From the NCBI GenBank assembly GCA_964019335.1, contig OZ025680.1:434001-498000 (forward strand): a DNA stretch of 64,000 bases, in the 5' to 3' direction. The translations under genes were made by a program, and so were the position numbers. This DNA comes from Diplonema japonicum (Eukaryota; Euglenozoa; Diplonemea; Diplonemida; Diplonemidae). Positions 1 through 10,000 of the stretch are shown here, piece by piece. Under the pieces are notes generated by a model, which saw only the letters and a list, made by a program, of their open reading frames with translations, did no database searches and was not told the origin of the DNA. Position 1 is the first letter of the stretch, and each line of letters starts with the position of its first letter.

Positions 1-2533
1 CCGATGACATTCTGCATCTGGCTTTTGACAAAGTCTTTGAAATCACTTTAAAGTGATGCTCCGTTGGTGCCTCAGAGGTTAAACTGTGCCCAAACGTCAG
101 CGCAAAGACAGCTAGCGTGTGAAGCATGCCAAGCTTCGAGTTCCAAAAAGCAAAAAAGTTTAACGTTGGGCTGCGACCTATTGCTAGGTACTCGTCAATC
201 TGCATCCCCAGCTGCTGCCGATCTGCCATCATTTTTCGCAATTCAGCGAACAGGACGAGGTGATCCAGCAGTGTGTTTCACAGTGTGACCAAGTCTGAAA
301 GTTCTCCAGTTGATACTTTGGGATTCAGAAAAGTATACAACCTGATACCAAGAAACGACATGTTTCGTTCGGCCCTTGCTTCGTAAACCTTGATGACTTC
401 AGAGACTGTGGTAGCATTGAGTGACCCCTCCACCTGGGATTCAAGGAATTTCTTCAAGCTCTTTCCAACAACGAAAATTTCATATGCCACCATAGCCATG
501 CCAGATGTGTCCCCTTGCACACGATCTGTCGCAACTGCGAAGGGCGTGGAAATCTGTATCGCGAATTCCAGCTCTGCCCCAAACCCTGCCTCTATGCCTG
601 GAAAGAATTCTAGGAGATCAAGGATGGACTTCATCGTTTCGAAAAACGAATTCCATCTGGTCTTCGTGTACCTCTTGATCTGTCTCGTCTTTTCACAGCA
701 TACTCCATGTGAGACCTGTACGGTGTGGAGTGCCAACTGCCCAGCTTTCGAGGTCCATCTCTTGATCAGCGTTTTCACTTTGGCTCTAATGTTAGCCAGT
801 CGCTCAATCTTGAAGATGTCACCAAGGGCAAGTTGCATGGAATGTGCAACACAATGATATGCTAGGACACCTTCGCAACTCAGCATTGTAGTTGTATCGT
901 TCAAAAGCTGGTCCATTCCGGCAGAGAGCTCAGTGTTGTCGGAGTTGGTGTCGGTTTCAGAGTTGGAGTCAAGGTCAGTGACACCTGAAGCATCACTACT
1001 GCTAATGTTGCTGCTAACATCCTCAGTGTCGTCGAGTGAGAGGTCGAGTTCCACTTCGAAGTCTCGATGTATCTTTGCAAGCGCTGCTTGCATCGCACTA
1101 GCATTATCAGCACATACTGAAAATACATGTACAACATGGCTCCGAAGTTCCAGTATCATTTCACGGATGTGGGACGAAATGACAGCAGCAGTGGCACTCA
1201 CTTTTGTAAAGGTCTATCATCTTGCAAAAGTAGCTGTTCTTCCCATCTGACATACTAATGCCAAGGATGCTTCGACGGTTTATTGTGGCCCATCAACAAG
1301 GAGGTACACATTCTGCCCTTGGAGCCTGTTTAGGACAGCAGTGTATGTCCCTGTCCAAGTTCAACAACACGGCTTTGCACGTGTTTCCTGTTGATTCCTT
1401 TCAATTTGCCTGCATCGAAAAAGCTGTGAAAGAACTTTCGATCACACAAAACGAACGGCAGGCAATACAGGCAAAGGAAAATGGACACACGATCCACCAT
1501 ACTCAGGGCTCGCATCTCTTGGACAACACATCTCTTTGCTGCGAGATTTGAGCCTTGAGAATGAGGCGAACCCTGTGACAGCGACAACCCTGGCATTGGC
1601 TCAGAGATCGGACTGCACTTTTCTTTCACTGGACTGCACTTTTCTTTCGCCGGCTTGGGGATCTTTGCAGCTGTCTTCTTCTTCAGCTTTTCTGCCAATT
1701 TCGCTTTCGCACCAGGGCTGTGTCTGCACTCCCAGTGCTCCTTCAGCTTCCCCGATCTTGACCGGATGGTCACCGCACGTTCAACACACTCAGGGGCAAG
1801 ACACGGCCGCTTCTCCATGACCGTGCCATCCTTTTCCTTTGTCACTATCTTGCCAAAGTAGTACTCCTTAGAAGGGTCGATACCATGTGCATCACCAACA
1901 GACCATGTCTTGTTGTCCCAGATGGATGTCTTGGGTGTTGTAGAACATTCCTTGGCAGGTGCTTCCAACATGACTAGTGCGTTTCCGGACGAGGTGTGTG
2001 TTGCCTTAGGTTGTAAGGCTTCAGCCTTCAGAACTTTGATGGTGTCTTGTAGCTCTGTGATTCGTGCTTTTGCAAGACCAAGTTTTGCCATGGTATCACG
2101 AAGCTGGTATGGGTTGTGGTTTATCGTCTTTATGGCCTCAAGACGATAAACCCGTTCATCTTCCACATTCGGGGGGAAGTGGTGCAGGTACCCAGGATCC
2201 TGTGCATACTCACACAAAACAGCAACACCTGGCAAGATGCCAACAATCTTCCCATCCCAGACAGAAACCATGTCGTCCTGTGTTGGTTTCTTGTGTCGCT
2301 CCCCTCCAGTGCCCCAGAAGTGGGCTCTGAAGGTTGTGCCTTCTCCTTTCCCCTTCATGAAATGCAACATTTCATCATGGCTGAGGCCATTCTTGTTGCC
2401 AGTCTGGGTAAGGTCTTGTGTTTTCACATATTTCTGTGAGAACACAGTTGATGCCTTTTGCGTTGAGATGCGTCCATCGATGCTGCCACTGCTGCTGCTT
2501 GTACTTGAACTTTCTCTTTTGCGCTTCTTTATT
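1..2533 (-). pseudogene. hAT transposase, frameshifted and with an in-frame stop
   Basis: Three blocks on the - strand make up a hAT transposase. Block one (2533-1330) starts with a KKRKR/serine-rich stretch, has a BED-like zinc finger (CLAPEC, then H and H spaced as in BED fingers; about 1790-1700) and ends with the hAT N-terminal helical region. Block two (1201-278) is the RNase H-like part, with a CADNASAM motif followed by a CVAHSMQLAL motif and then KTRWNSF. Block three (277-1) follows one in-frame TGA at 278-280 and reads on as the typical hAT C-terminal dimerisation region (TLNFFAFWNSKLGMLHTLAV). The region 1202-1330 shows further stops and a frame change. Host genes here use TGA as a true stop, so this copy is dead. 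The coding end is outside the window. Confidence 0.85.
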
Positions 2534-3142
2534 TTATTTTTTTTTTTTTTTTTTTTTCAAATGTTTAAACCTTTCTCTTCATTTTTGTATTGATTTCCTC
2601 CTCTTCTCCTCCTCCTCTAGTTCAGATTTACCTGAACATAGCCCATGCCATGCCATATTGAGTTGGCAGTCATGTTTCTGGTGCTTATCCTCTGCACCCT
2701 CTGCACCCCTTTCACCTTCTTCGCTACTTGGCACAGCTTCGGTGTCGGGAACGAAGAACAGAAGCAGAACAAGTACCACAATCATTTTATCTGTTAATTG
2801 TAAAAAATAATACAAAGAAAATGATAAACAAAGGCTAAATACTGTATAAATACACATCGACTCTGACAGCAATGCAACACAATGTGAAGCAACATGATGT
2901 GTTTTCTGTTCACATTTCATTCACTTGACACAAAAAATGTGAAGTAACACAACACAACACACCAAAGTGTCGTTTTATATTGTACCATACAGTGTATAAA
3001 ATATTTTCTGTGTCGAAATTTCTAAAAAAAACTCCCAGAAGGGCTGCCCTTTCATAACTGAAAGTTAGATTTTTTCTTCTTCTTTTTTTTTTTTTACATA
3101 ATTTGTGTTGTACTTTTGTCATGATAAGGAATACATGCCAGG

Positions 3143-3144
<2 letters not shown>

Positions 3145-3189
<45 letters not shown>
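3145..3189. repeat. poly-T tract (45 nt) inside hAT-1
   Basis: An uninterrupted run of T within the 5' part of hAT-1. On the element's own strand it is poly-A. Its length in the assembly is unreliable. Confidence 0.9.
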
Positions 3190-3192
<3 letters not shown>

Positions 3193-3344
3193 TAGTCACA
3201 ACAAGGTAGTATGAGCCTTGCCTAAGATCCCACCCAAACCTAGGACCTCTTTTTTTGAACTTTTGAAACCAAAAGTACCAAAAAAATGCAAGCCCCAGCC
3301 TAAATTTGGGTCTTTGTGACACAAAAAACACAAAGAAATTTTTT

Positions 3345-3437
3345 GGTCCCCTGAGTCCCCTGAGTCCCCTCCAGACCCCTGAAAATTTCAGGGGACTCCT
3401 GTCCTGTCCCTTGGAGTCCCCTGAGTCCCTCAAGGGT
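3345..3437. repeat. GAGTCCCCT-type short tandem repeat
   Basis: Repeated GAGTCCCCT units, partly inverted (a central TTTCAGGGGACTCC arm faces the flanking units), lie in the 5' noncoding part of hAT-1. Further on, 3484-3508 and 3577-3599 form an inverted pair around the words GGAACGCAGAAG and CTTCTGCGTTCC, and CACCACAGCCGGGTT occurs twice (about 3559 and 3600). These look like subterminal repeats of the transposon. Confidence 0.6.
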
Positions 3438-3830
3438 CTGGACCAACACTGGCTGAACACCGCACACATTAAGGACACGACACGGAACGCAGAAGAAGCT
3501 GTGGTGTACCCCCTGTAATCAAGTAGTCTTGTGCAGGTCCTTTAACTCATATATCTCTCACCACAGCCGGGTTGTAGCTTCTTCTGCGTTCCACGTCGAT
3601 CACCACAGCCGGGTTACATCCAAATACAACATTTCCGGACATATGTACATACCTGCAGCTGCAGTGCACTGGAGTAGATAGGTGCAAATGGCTTGATGGA
3701 GCTGTGCATGTGGTACAAAGAAGAAGAAGAAGAAAAAAAAAAAAAAAAAAAAAGGAAAAAAAATCATTGTCCAAAAATATTTGAAAAAAAAGTGTTTGCA
3801 GGTGTGTCAAAAATTGCAGAAAATTTTCGT

Positions 3831-3907
3831 CAGTCTGGTCAGTCTGGTCAGTCCGGTCAGTCCGGTAAATTGGGTACACCGGACCGGACCGGATTCACCC
3901 ATCACTG
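3831..3907 (-). repeat. hAT-1 terminus with 9-nt subterminal tandem repeats
   Basis: Four 9-nt units of CAGTCTGGT/CAGTCCGGT at 3831-3866 are followed by GGACC units and the element end at 3891-3907. An equivalent arrangement (CAGTCCAGTCC units, CCGGTCC units, then the same 17-nt end) occurs at about 5080-5191 in hAT-2. Confidence 0.75.
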
Positions 3908-4190
3908 TCGAAGCTATGACCCGAATAACGTTTGGGACAAGCATTTGGGAGAATATATGGTATGGCGTTGTGCCTTTGATGGCAAAACGGGGTCCACAAG
4001 GATTCTGATCTTCACAAAACCAGATGCCTTCCAACCGCTCTGGCTTTGCTGTCCAATCACCCTGCTGTGACTTGGAATTGGTCGAATTCGTATCAGAATC
4101 ACTGTCCATATCAAAACTGCATACTATGGATGAGCCATCAGTGCTTTCATCACTTGTCATGTCCTCTTCTGGCCTCTTTCTGGGTGCCAT
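3908..4190 (-). pseudogene. piggyBac transposase, N-terminal fragment
   Basis: About 94 codons from ATG 4190 on the - strand match the start of the copy at about 40146-40430, including an acidic/serine region (SDSDTNST) and the GDWTAKPERLEGI block that precedes the transposase core. The reading frame continues a few codons into unrelated hAT-1 terminal sequence before stopping. No catalytic aspartates are present in this part. Confidence 0.8.
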
Positions 4191-4391
4191 TTAAGGGTAA
4201 ATTTGGGCTGGCGTTTTTTTTTTCTTTTTTCTTTTTCTTGTTAAGTTAGGGCAGCATTTAGTTTATATTTTTCATATTTTCCACACAGGACCCTGGATGC
4301 GAGAAGTGGCCAGGCCTTATTGCATTGAAAGCCCTTTGTGCAAAAGATTTTTTTTCAAATCGTCTCTGTAAAGATGCTCGTTGGTAGATGG
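3908..4391 (-). mobile_element. piggyBac-family transposon, 5' part only (copy 1)
   Basis: The element end is CCATCTACCAACG (4391-4379 on the - strand), bordered by TTAA at 4392-4395, the piggyBac target site. It is followed by about 200 nt of leader and then a transposase start at 4190 (MAPRKRPEED) reading to about 3908, where hAT-1 cuts it off. The sequence is collinear with the piggyBac element at 39926-41734. It differs largely by TG/CA in this copy where the other has CG. The rest of the element should lie left of the window, beyond hAT-1. Confidence 0.85.
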
Positions 4392-4395
4392 TTAA

Positions 4396-5191
4396 ATAAA
4401 AATCAGCCAGATTTTTACTCAGAATTTTTTTTTTTTCACTTGTTTTTTTGAATTTCACTTGCTTCGCTCGTGAAATTACTTGTGAAAAAAAAATTCCTTG
4501 TAAAAATCAGGTAATCTGATTTTATCTAATAAATAGTCATTTTTTTTTGTGTGTGTGGTACCACTTGAGGGTAGGCATAGACGTAGTTCCAGTCTTTTAA
4601 TTCCCAATTGAAACTGCCCCTGTTTCTTCTTTGTGTAGGGAGGGTCTGCATCCCAAGCCACTGCCTCATCAGTTGCAGTAGGTATCGTGTTTTTACTACT
4701 GGTTTCCCAAAAGAATGCTTTAAATGTACTGCCAACGCCTTTTTCTTCTTCTTTTTTTTCTTCTTTCTCCTACCTTTGCCACTGATGAACTGCAACATCG
4801 CGGACTGAGAAAGCCCAGTTTTCTTCTGGGTGCAGGTTAAAGTAGGGCCACATTCGGGTTTTTGACTGAGTAGTTCTTCAATGTTAGTAGCGGTGCATGG
4901 CTTCAAGGAGGAAGATGAAGACGAACAGGAACCAGTACTGTTGCTCCTTTTTCTTTTCTTCTTCTCGTTGTTGTTATTGTTGTTGTCGTCTCTCACTACC
5001 TGTGTAACATCTTTTCTTGTAGACATCTGTTTATACGTTTGAACTCCGCAGCAAAGAAAGGGAGAATGTGGTGGTCCGGTTCAGTCCAGTCCAGTCCAGT
5101 CTGTCTGGCATAATTGGGTCGAAATTCACGCCGGATCCGGTCCGGTCCGGTCCAGTCTGGTCTAGTCCTAATTAGGATTCACCCATCACTG
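4396..5191 (-). mobile_element. hAT-family transposon (hAT-2), 5' part
   Basis: On the - strand the element begins with CAGTGATGGGTGAATCC (5191-5175), then GGACC/GGACT-rich subterminal repeats, then a transposase N-terminus (5026-4526). The left boundary is the TTAA at 4392-4395 where piggyBac copy 1 is inserted. On the outer side it is inserted in a copy of the dispersed hairpin repeat (5192-5255). An imperfect palindrome with TTTCAC/GTGAAA arms lies around 4450-4477. Confidence 0.7.
4526..5026 (-). pseudogene. hAT transposase N-terminal region (second copy)
   Basis: The 166-codon frame starts with an Asn run and KKKRKRS, a serine-rich stretch, then LTCTQKKTGLSQSAMLQF and a GKG-lysine stretch. 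This is the same order as the start of hAT-1 (KKRKRES, serine run, LTQTGNKNGLS, MLHF, GKG), so the two are related transposases. After about codon 85 a poly-lysine tract and loss of similarity suggest a frameshift. The remainder is missing. Confidence 0.65.
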
Positions 5192-5255
5192 GCACAATGT
5201 GCATATAGTTATAAAATCATTTTTTGAAAGATAAATATTTGTCACAAAAAAAAAT
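5192..5255 (-). repeat. Dispersed hairpin repeat, copy D (partial, reverse orientation)
   Basis: Read on the - strand, this shares TTTATCTTTCAAAAAA, then TTTTATAACTATATGCA, then TTGTGCC with copies B (44798-44940) and C (56876-57001). hAT-2 starts exactly where the similarity ends. It lies just upstream of the aspartyl protease start. Confidence 0.7.
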
Positions 5256-5286
5256 CGATTAGCAGCATACAGGGATATCTTATAAT

Positions 5287-6564
5287 ATGAGCAAGTTGAT
5301 CGCACTTGCTGCACTATGTGGTGTGGCGTCTGCAGCAAGCTTTCGCAATGCAGCAGGAGTTGTGGTGTCGGACCTCCACTCCCACGTTCATCATGAGCAC
5401 CGTGAGATCGTGTACCAAAGCAGAGTCGGATCGGACCCCATGGGTGGAAACATCTGGCCCGTTGCAATCTACTGGGTGGAAATCGAAGTCGGGACCCCCG
5501 CCCAGAAGTTCCCTGTCGCCGTTGACACTGGGAGCTACACCCTTGACATCCCAGACGTGACGTGCACCACATGCATCACAAAGGCACCCAACAACGCATT
5601 CAATGCCTCCAAGTCGTCCACCTCCTCTGAAATTCCATGCGGGCTCGCGTGTACTGTGAAGGGTGGACTCTGCAAAGACGACAAGTGCACCTTCTCGAAC
5701 ACATACGAGACATGCGATCTGAAGAACCCCACTGCACCATGCACCATCAAGGGAAACTGGCGGAAGGACCAGGTCACTCTCGGGGGTGCTACCGGTACAG
5801 TTGAGGTAGACTTTGGTACCATCACCTCGCAGACGAGTAACTTCGACCAGTTTAAGAACATCGACGGTGTTGTCGGACTGGCCGGGCCCTCCGGTTCCTC
5901 CAACGTGTTCGAGTCCCTTGTGAGCGGCGGGAAGCTTCCAGCGAACGTGTTTGCGATGTGCTTTGTCCACGGAAAGACATCCAACGGGACCATCACATTC
6001 GGGGGTACCGACCCGAGGCTCCACTCAGGGAGCATCCAGTACGTCCCGGACACTGGGGGCGGTGGCTTCTACTCCGTTGAGCTGAAGTCGATTTCTGTTG
6101 CAGGGAGTGCAGCTCCGGGGACATCCTCAACGAAGGCTATCCTCGACTCCGGCACCAACATCCTCCTCCTCCCGACAGAGATGTACACATCAGTCAAATC
6201 CAAGTTCACAGATCTGTGCAACAAGGGCGTATCACTCCCAGGAGTGTGCAACACGACCAGATCCATCTTCGACAAGTACTGCTACGATTACACCCCTGAG
6301 CAGATCGCGAAGTTCCCAAACGTGACACTCGCGCTCAACGGGGTGGACCTTCACATGTCACCCCGTAACTACCTTCTTCAGGGAGAGCCTGGTCAGGACG
6401 CGAGTGTGTACTGCCTTGGATTCCGTGACACCGGGAAGGGTGGGCTCTTGATCATCGGAGACTCCACAATGGAGAACTACTACATGGTGATGGACAGGGC
6501 AAACATGCAGATCGGATGGGCGCCTGTCAACAGGTCGTCGTGCGGTTCCATTGGTTCTCTGTGA
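5287..6564 (+). CDS. Pepsin-family (A1) aspartyl protease
   Basis: The product (425 residues) is a secreted or vacuolar endopeptidase. An N-terminal hydrophobic segment (residues 1-17) is a probable signal peptide. The two catalytic aspartates are in VDTGS (Asp80) and ILDSGT (Asp287), about 207 residues apart as in A1 peptidases, and both lobes look complete. The first lobe has a cysteine-rich insert (residues 93-152). No C-terminal membrane anchor is visible. The start is the first ATG after CATACAG at 5269-5275, a plausible splice acceptor. There is no intron. It is the first host gene to the right of the transposon nest and uses GC-rich codons, unlike its AT-rich surroundings. Confidence 0.93.
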   Translation: MSKLIALAALCGVASAASFRNAAGVVVSDLHSHVHHEHREIVYQSRVGSDPMGGNIWPVAIYWVEIEVGTPAQKFPVAVDTGSYTLDIPDVTCTTCITKAPNNAFNASKSSTSSEIPCGLACTVKGGLCKDDKCTFSNTYETCDLKNPTAPCTIKGNWRKDQVTLGGATGTVEVDFGTITSQTSNFDQFKNIDGVVGLAGPSGSSNVFESLVSGGKLPANVFAMCFVHGKTSNGTITFGGTDPRLHSGSIQYVPDTGGGGFYSVELKSISVAGSAAPGTSSTKAILDSGTNILLLPTEMYTSVKSKFTDLCNKGVSLPGVCNTTRSIFDKYCYDYTPEQIAKFPNVTLALNGVDLHMSPRNYLLQGEPGQDASVYCLGFRDTGKGGLLIIGDSTMENYYMVMDRANMQIGWAPVNRSSCGSIGSL

Positions 6565-6734
6565 GCATGCAGGGGAAAAGGAGAAGAGAAAAAAATGTAC
6601 CTGTTGGTTAACAACGTTTTTATCAAGAAGGGCGTGTGCGCAGTGCGGAGCGTGTCTGTATTCCGAGTGAATGATTTATGTTTTGTTTTTATGCTGTGAG
6701 AACGGGGAAATTGAAAAGGAAGCTTTGAAAAAAA

Positions 6735-6767
<33 letters not shown>

Positions 6768-7013
6768 AAACGGGAAAATCATAAAATAAATAGAAACTGC
6801 CAGCGCAAAAGGAGTACCCAGCTGCGTTGGTCGAATTTTTTTATTTTTTTGTTTTATTTTACGGCTTCTAATTTTGTTCACCCTCTTACGCTGCCGATGC
6901 ATACAATACTCCACACTGTCTGAGGTGAAAACAGTGCAAGTTTTTTATTTTGATCTGCAGTGAGTGGCTTTCCTCCCCCCCCTATCCCTTCATCTTAAAG
7001 AAATACGGGAAAT
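6565..7013. other. Intergenic region, no gene seen
   Basis: It contains the protease 3' region, an A-rich run (6727-6768), an ATAAAATAAATAG polyadenylation-like stretch near 6782, and the pyrimidine tract ending CTTAAAG at 7000, before the next start. Confidence 0.7.
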
Positions 7014-10000
7014 ATGTCAAAGAACATGGCACGCCATTTGGAAACAAAGCAAATGGATAGTTCAGATTTCGAGAAGATGCTGAAAGGTCTTCCATCACAC
7101 TCTCTAAGGATGAAAGCAGCTTCTGAAGTAGGCCAACGAGAGGGCGTGTGTTTGAGGGACGTGTGGACGAAGCATGTGGGGTGGACAGCGATATACGGGG
7201 TGGTGGCATGTATGGCAATGAATGATGCAGATGAAATGGTTTGGGTGATAAACAACCACTCTTCTTGGCTGGTCAGGGCGCGTGGGGTGATGGCCTTGAG
7301 TAAGATTAGTCAGAGTCATTTGTGTGGCTTGTTGCAAAACAATGAGGTGGCTGTGCAGCTTAAAGTCATTGCCGTCAAGCACATCACAGCGTGCTCTCCT
7401 GACGTTGTCGGCACAATACTCACGAACCCTGCATTAGGTGGTGGTATTTGGCAGGCTCTGAAGGTGCTAACAAACCTCAAGACCTGCTCCGAAAATCTCC
7501 TCACTGTGAGGCACTGGCTTGCACCCCTTTGCCACCTCACTGACAAAGTGCAGAATGCTAAAGATAAACTTGACATGCAAAAGGTGTACCAGCAGATGGC
7601 AATCAAGTTTCCAACCGTACTCCTCAGCGTCCTTGAGCACAAAAGGGTTTTGGATTTCAAATGGAATCGCGCGTGTCAGCAGCTTGCTGCAACTCATCTT
7701 AATGAGTGCCTTGAGGTCGTGAAGCAGTGTTCGCACTCCTCCTTTATCGAGCATCTTGGTAAGCCTCTTGCAAAGCGCAACCCTTTGGGATTGCTTGATG
7801 TTGCCGTCCCAGAGTGGCTCTTTGTGCATAGGTACTTGAAGGACCCGCAAGTTCGTTCCAAAGCATTCGCAACGGCTCTTGCCAGCCCGCTCCACGACAC
7901 TGATATCGACAACATCCTCGCAGAGTTGCACTGGAGCAGAACACGCGACACGCTCGCTTTCAGGTTCGAGCTCATCTGCAAGGCGTCGACAGGTTGGTGG
8001 GACCGTGTCCAGAAATGTCTTCGCGACTCGCATAAGATGTCTTTCGCAGGCTCGCCGCAGTACTACTTCAAGGTTGCGTCATTGGAGCTGAAAAGCACAT
8101 TTGAGTCGGCGGCACTTGGCACATTTTTATCCTTGTTCCTGAAAACAGTGGACAAACAAATATTCTTCGACACGATGCAGCTACTGCTTACCGATTCCGA
8201 CCTTGAGGCAAAGCTCAAAATCGCTCTCCTAAACACACTAAGAACATCTTCTGTCGACTGTGACTGTGATCTTTCAGAGGTGTTCCCAGACCTGCAAGAC
8301 ATGGTCAGAGAAGATTTTGCCAAACCTGAGTTCAGGGATCTCCCTGCAGTGGAGAGGTGTCGGCAGATGCAGTACCTACGGTACAATGAAGTAGAAGGGG
8401 TTTTGAAGGAGACGATCAACGACAGGAACCCTGAAGTGAGGGTTTCAGGGCTCACATCCCTGTGGAAGGCAGCCGTCGCAACTGGTGACATGGACATGAT
8501 GGTGCAGACGCTAAAATGGACGGTCAAACGGCTCAAGAAGGACCACGAAGAGGTGACGGTTCCTGTCCATGATCTTTTGCTTCACAGTTTGACCAATGAA
8601 TTGGTTCAGCAGGAGAGTATCACTGATCTACTGAAGACGCTGGTGGAGGACTCCCTGCAGTGGAAGGGAACAGGCGCCAGCTCTATTGCTGTACAATGGA
8701 CAAGATGGGCTGCGCAGGTGAGTTTCGAGTGCTTGACAGTGAGGAACGGCAAGCACGATGTGGCAAGAGAAATAGCAGATCATGTGATCAGTTCCCTTCT
8801 GGATCTGGGTCAGATCACAGAGTGGGCCCTGCCGACTGCTTTGAGAGAGATCCTCCGCTCACAAATTGCAGCAGTCTCTGTGGCAGACGAAGGTGTGCAC
8901 AGAGTCGTGCTTCATCTCATCGCCTTATTCAAAAAATGTGAACCAGCGCTGGGATCAAACAGCAGCATCCACTACTCCAACTCTGCACAGCAACAAATCT
9001 CTGTTGAGCTCACCCACATGAAAGCGGTCTTCACCTACATTCAAAGAGCGTTCCAACAATTCGAATGGTCCTTATTCAATAGGTTCAGGGAAGTCCGTGA
9101 CTACGTGCTAAGTGTGATCCAGCAGTACCAGTTTAATGCTAAATGCTGGGTGCTACCTGACTTGGTGGTCACCGACTTCAATGCATGGGGTGACAAGAGG
9201 GTCCTCTCTTGGGCACCTTACAAGGACATGATGCGTAAAGCACTTTCCGTAATGAAGGGCACACCCCCTTGGGGTAAATCTGACGGCAGGCTGGTAACCG
9301 CAGGTAACATTGGTGTTTTTATTCAGAATATCCCTTTAACGACGATGGCAAGGGCCACTGCTTTCAAGACTAAAGGTCTCAGGAGCGATCTTGCTCGAGA
9401 AGTTGCTTCGTGGTGCAACCCTCACCTGGACCTGTTCCGTGATTCGATTGAAGTTCTGAGCAATAGTTGCGTCTCGAGGCTGACAGACATCAAACGCCTC
9501 AACCCTGAACCTACTGTCGCGGCTGCAGCAAACCTGTTGGCACACGTGGAGTGGGTGCCCGAGGTCACAAAGGTTGCACCGAAAGTTTTCAAATACCTCA
9601 ACTGTAATAATTCTATCAGCAACCTTCTGGTCAGGTTGCCCTGCACACACCACCTCTACGCAGTACAGCGTGCGGCAGTCACGCAGATGACCTCCATCGT
9701 TGGAAGCTTCAGCTCAATCATGGACAATTACACTACACAGACCTCCTGCCGAGATGCCCTGAGAGGCGCATCACATGTTATGTTAGGTACGGCTCGGTAT
9801 AAGCGGACTAATACTGATACTTTTTCGTTGATGCAAGAGCAGCAGATAAGGTGCAAGAAACCCAAACTGGCCCACCAGAGAGGACAAGCTGCGAGGAGGT
9901 GTAAGAAGAGAATGGCACAAAAGAAGGATGCGGATCGACTTGACAATGTCCGCAAAACAGGGATTGCGGAAGCCGTAATTGAACTGCTTACGGTTCTAGG

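Larger units (their letters stand above)
1..3907 (-). mobile_element. hAT-family DNA transposon (hAT-1), decayed, running off the left edge
   Basis: The 5' end of this element, read on the - strand, is the 17-nt terminus CAGTGATGGGTGAATCC at 3907-3891. The same terminus recurs at 5191-5175 in front of a second related element. It is followed by GGTCC/GGTCAGTCC-rich subterminal repeats and by a transposase relic (about 2533 to 1) with BED-finger, RNase H-like and C-terminal dimerisation regions. hAT termini typically begin CAG. The element interrupts a piggyBac copy whose sequence stops exactly at 3908, so hAT-1 inserted into piggyBac. The other end lies beyond position 1, so the 8-bp target duplication cannot be checked; the flanking 8 bases on this side are 3908-3915. 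Confidence 0.75.

Noticed and set aside
278-280. In-frame TGA in the hAT transposase read as a sense codon
   Set aside because: Many host genes here end in TGA at the expected length (protease, kinesin, transporter), and the same transposon has other frameshifts.
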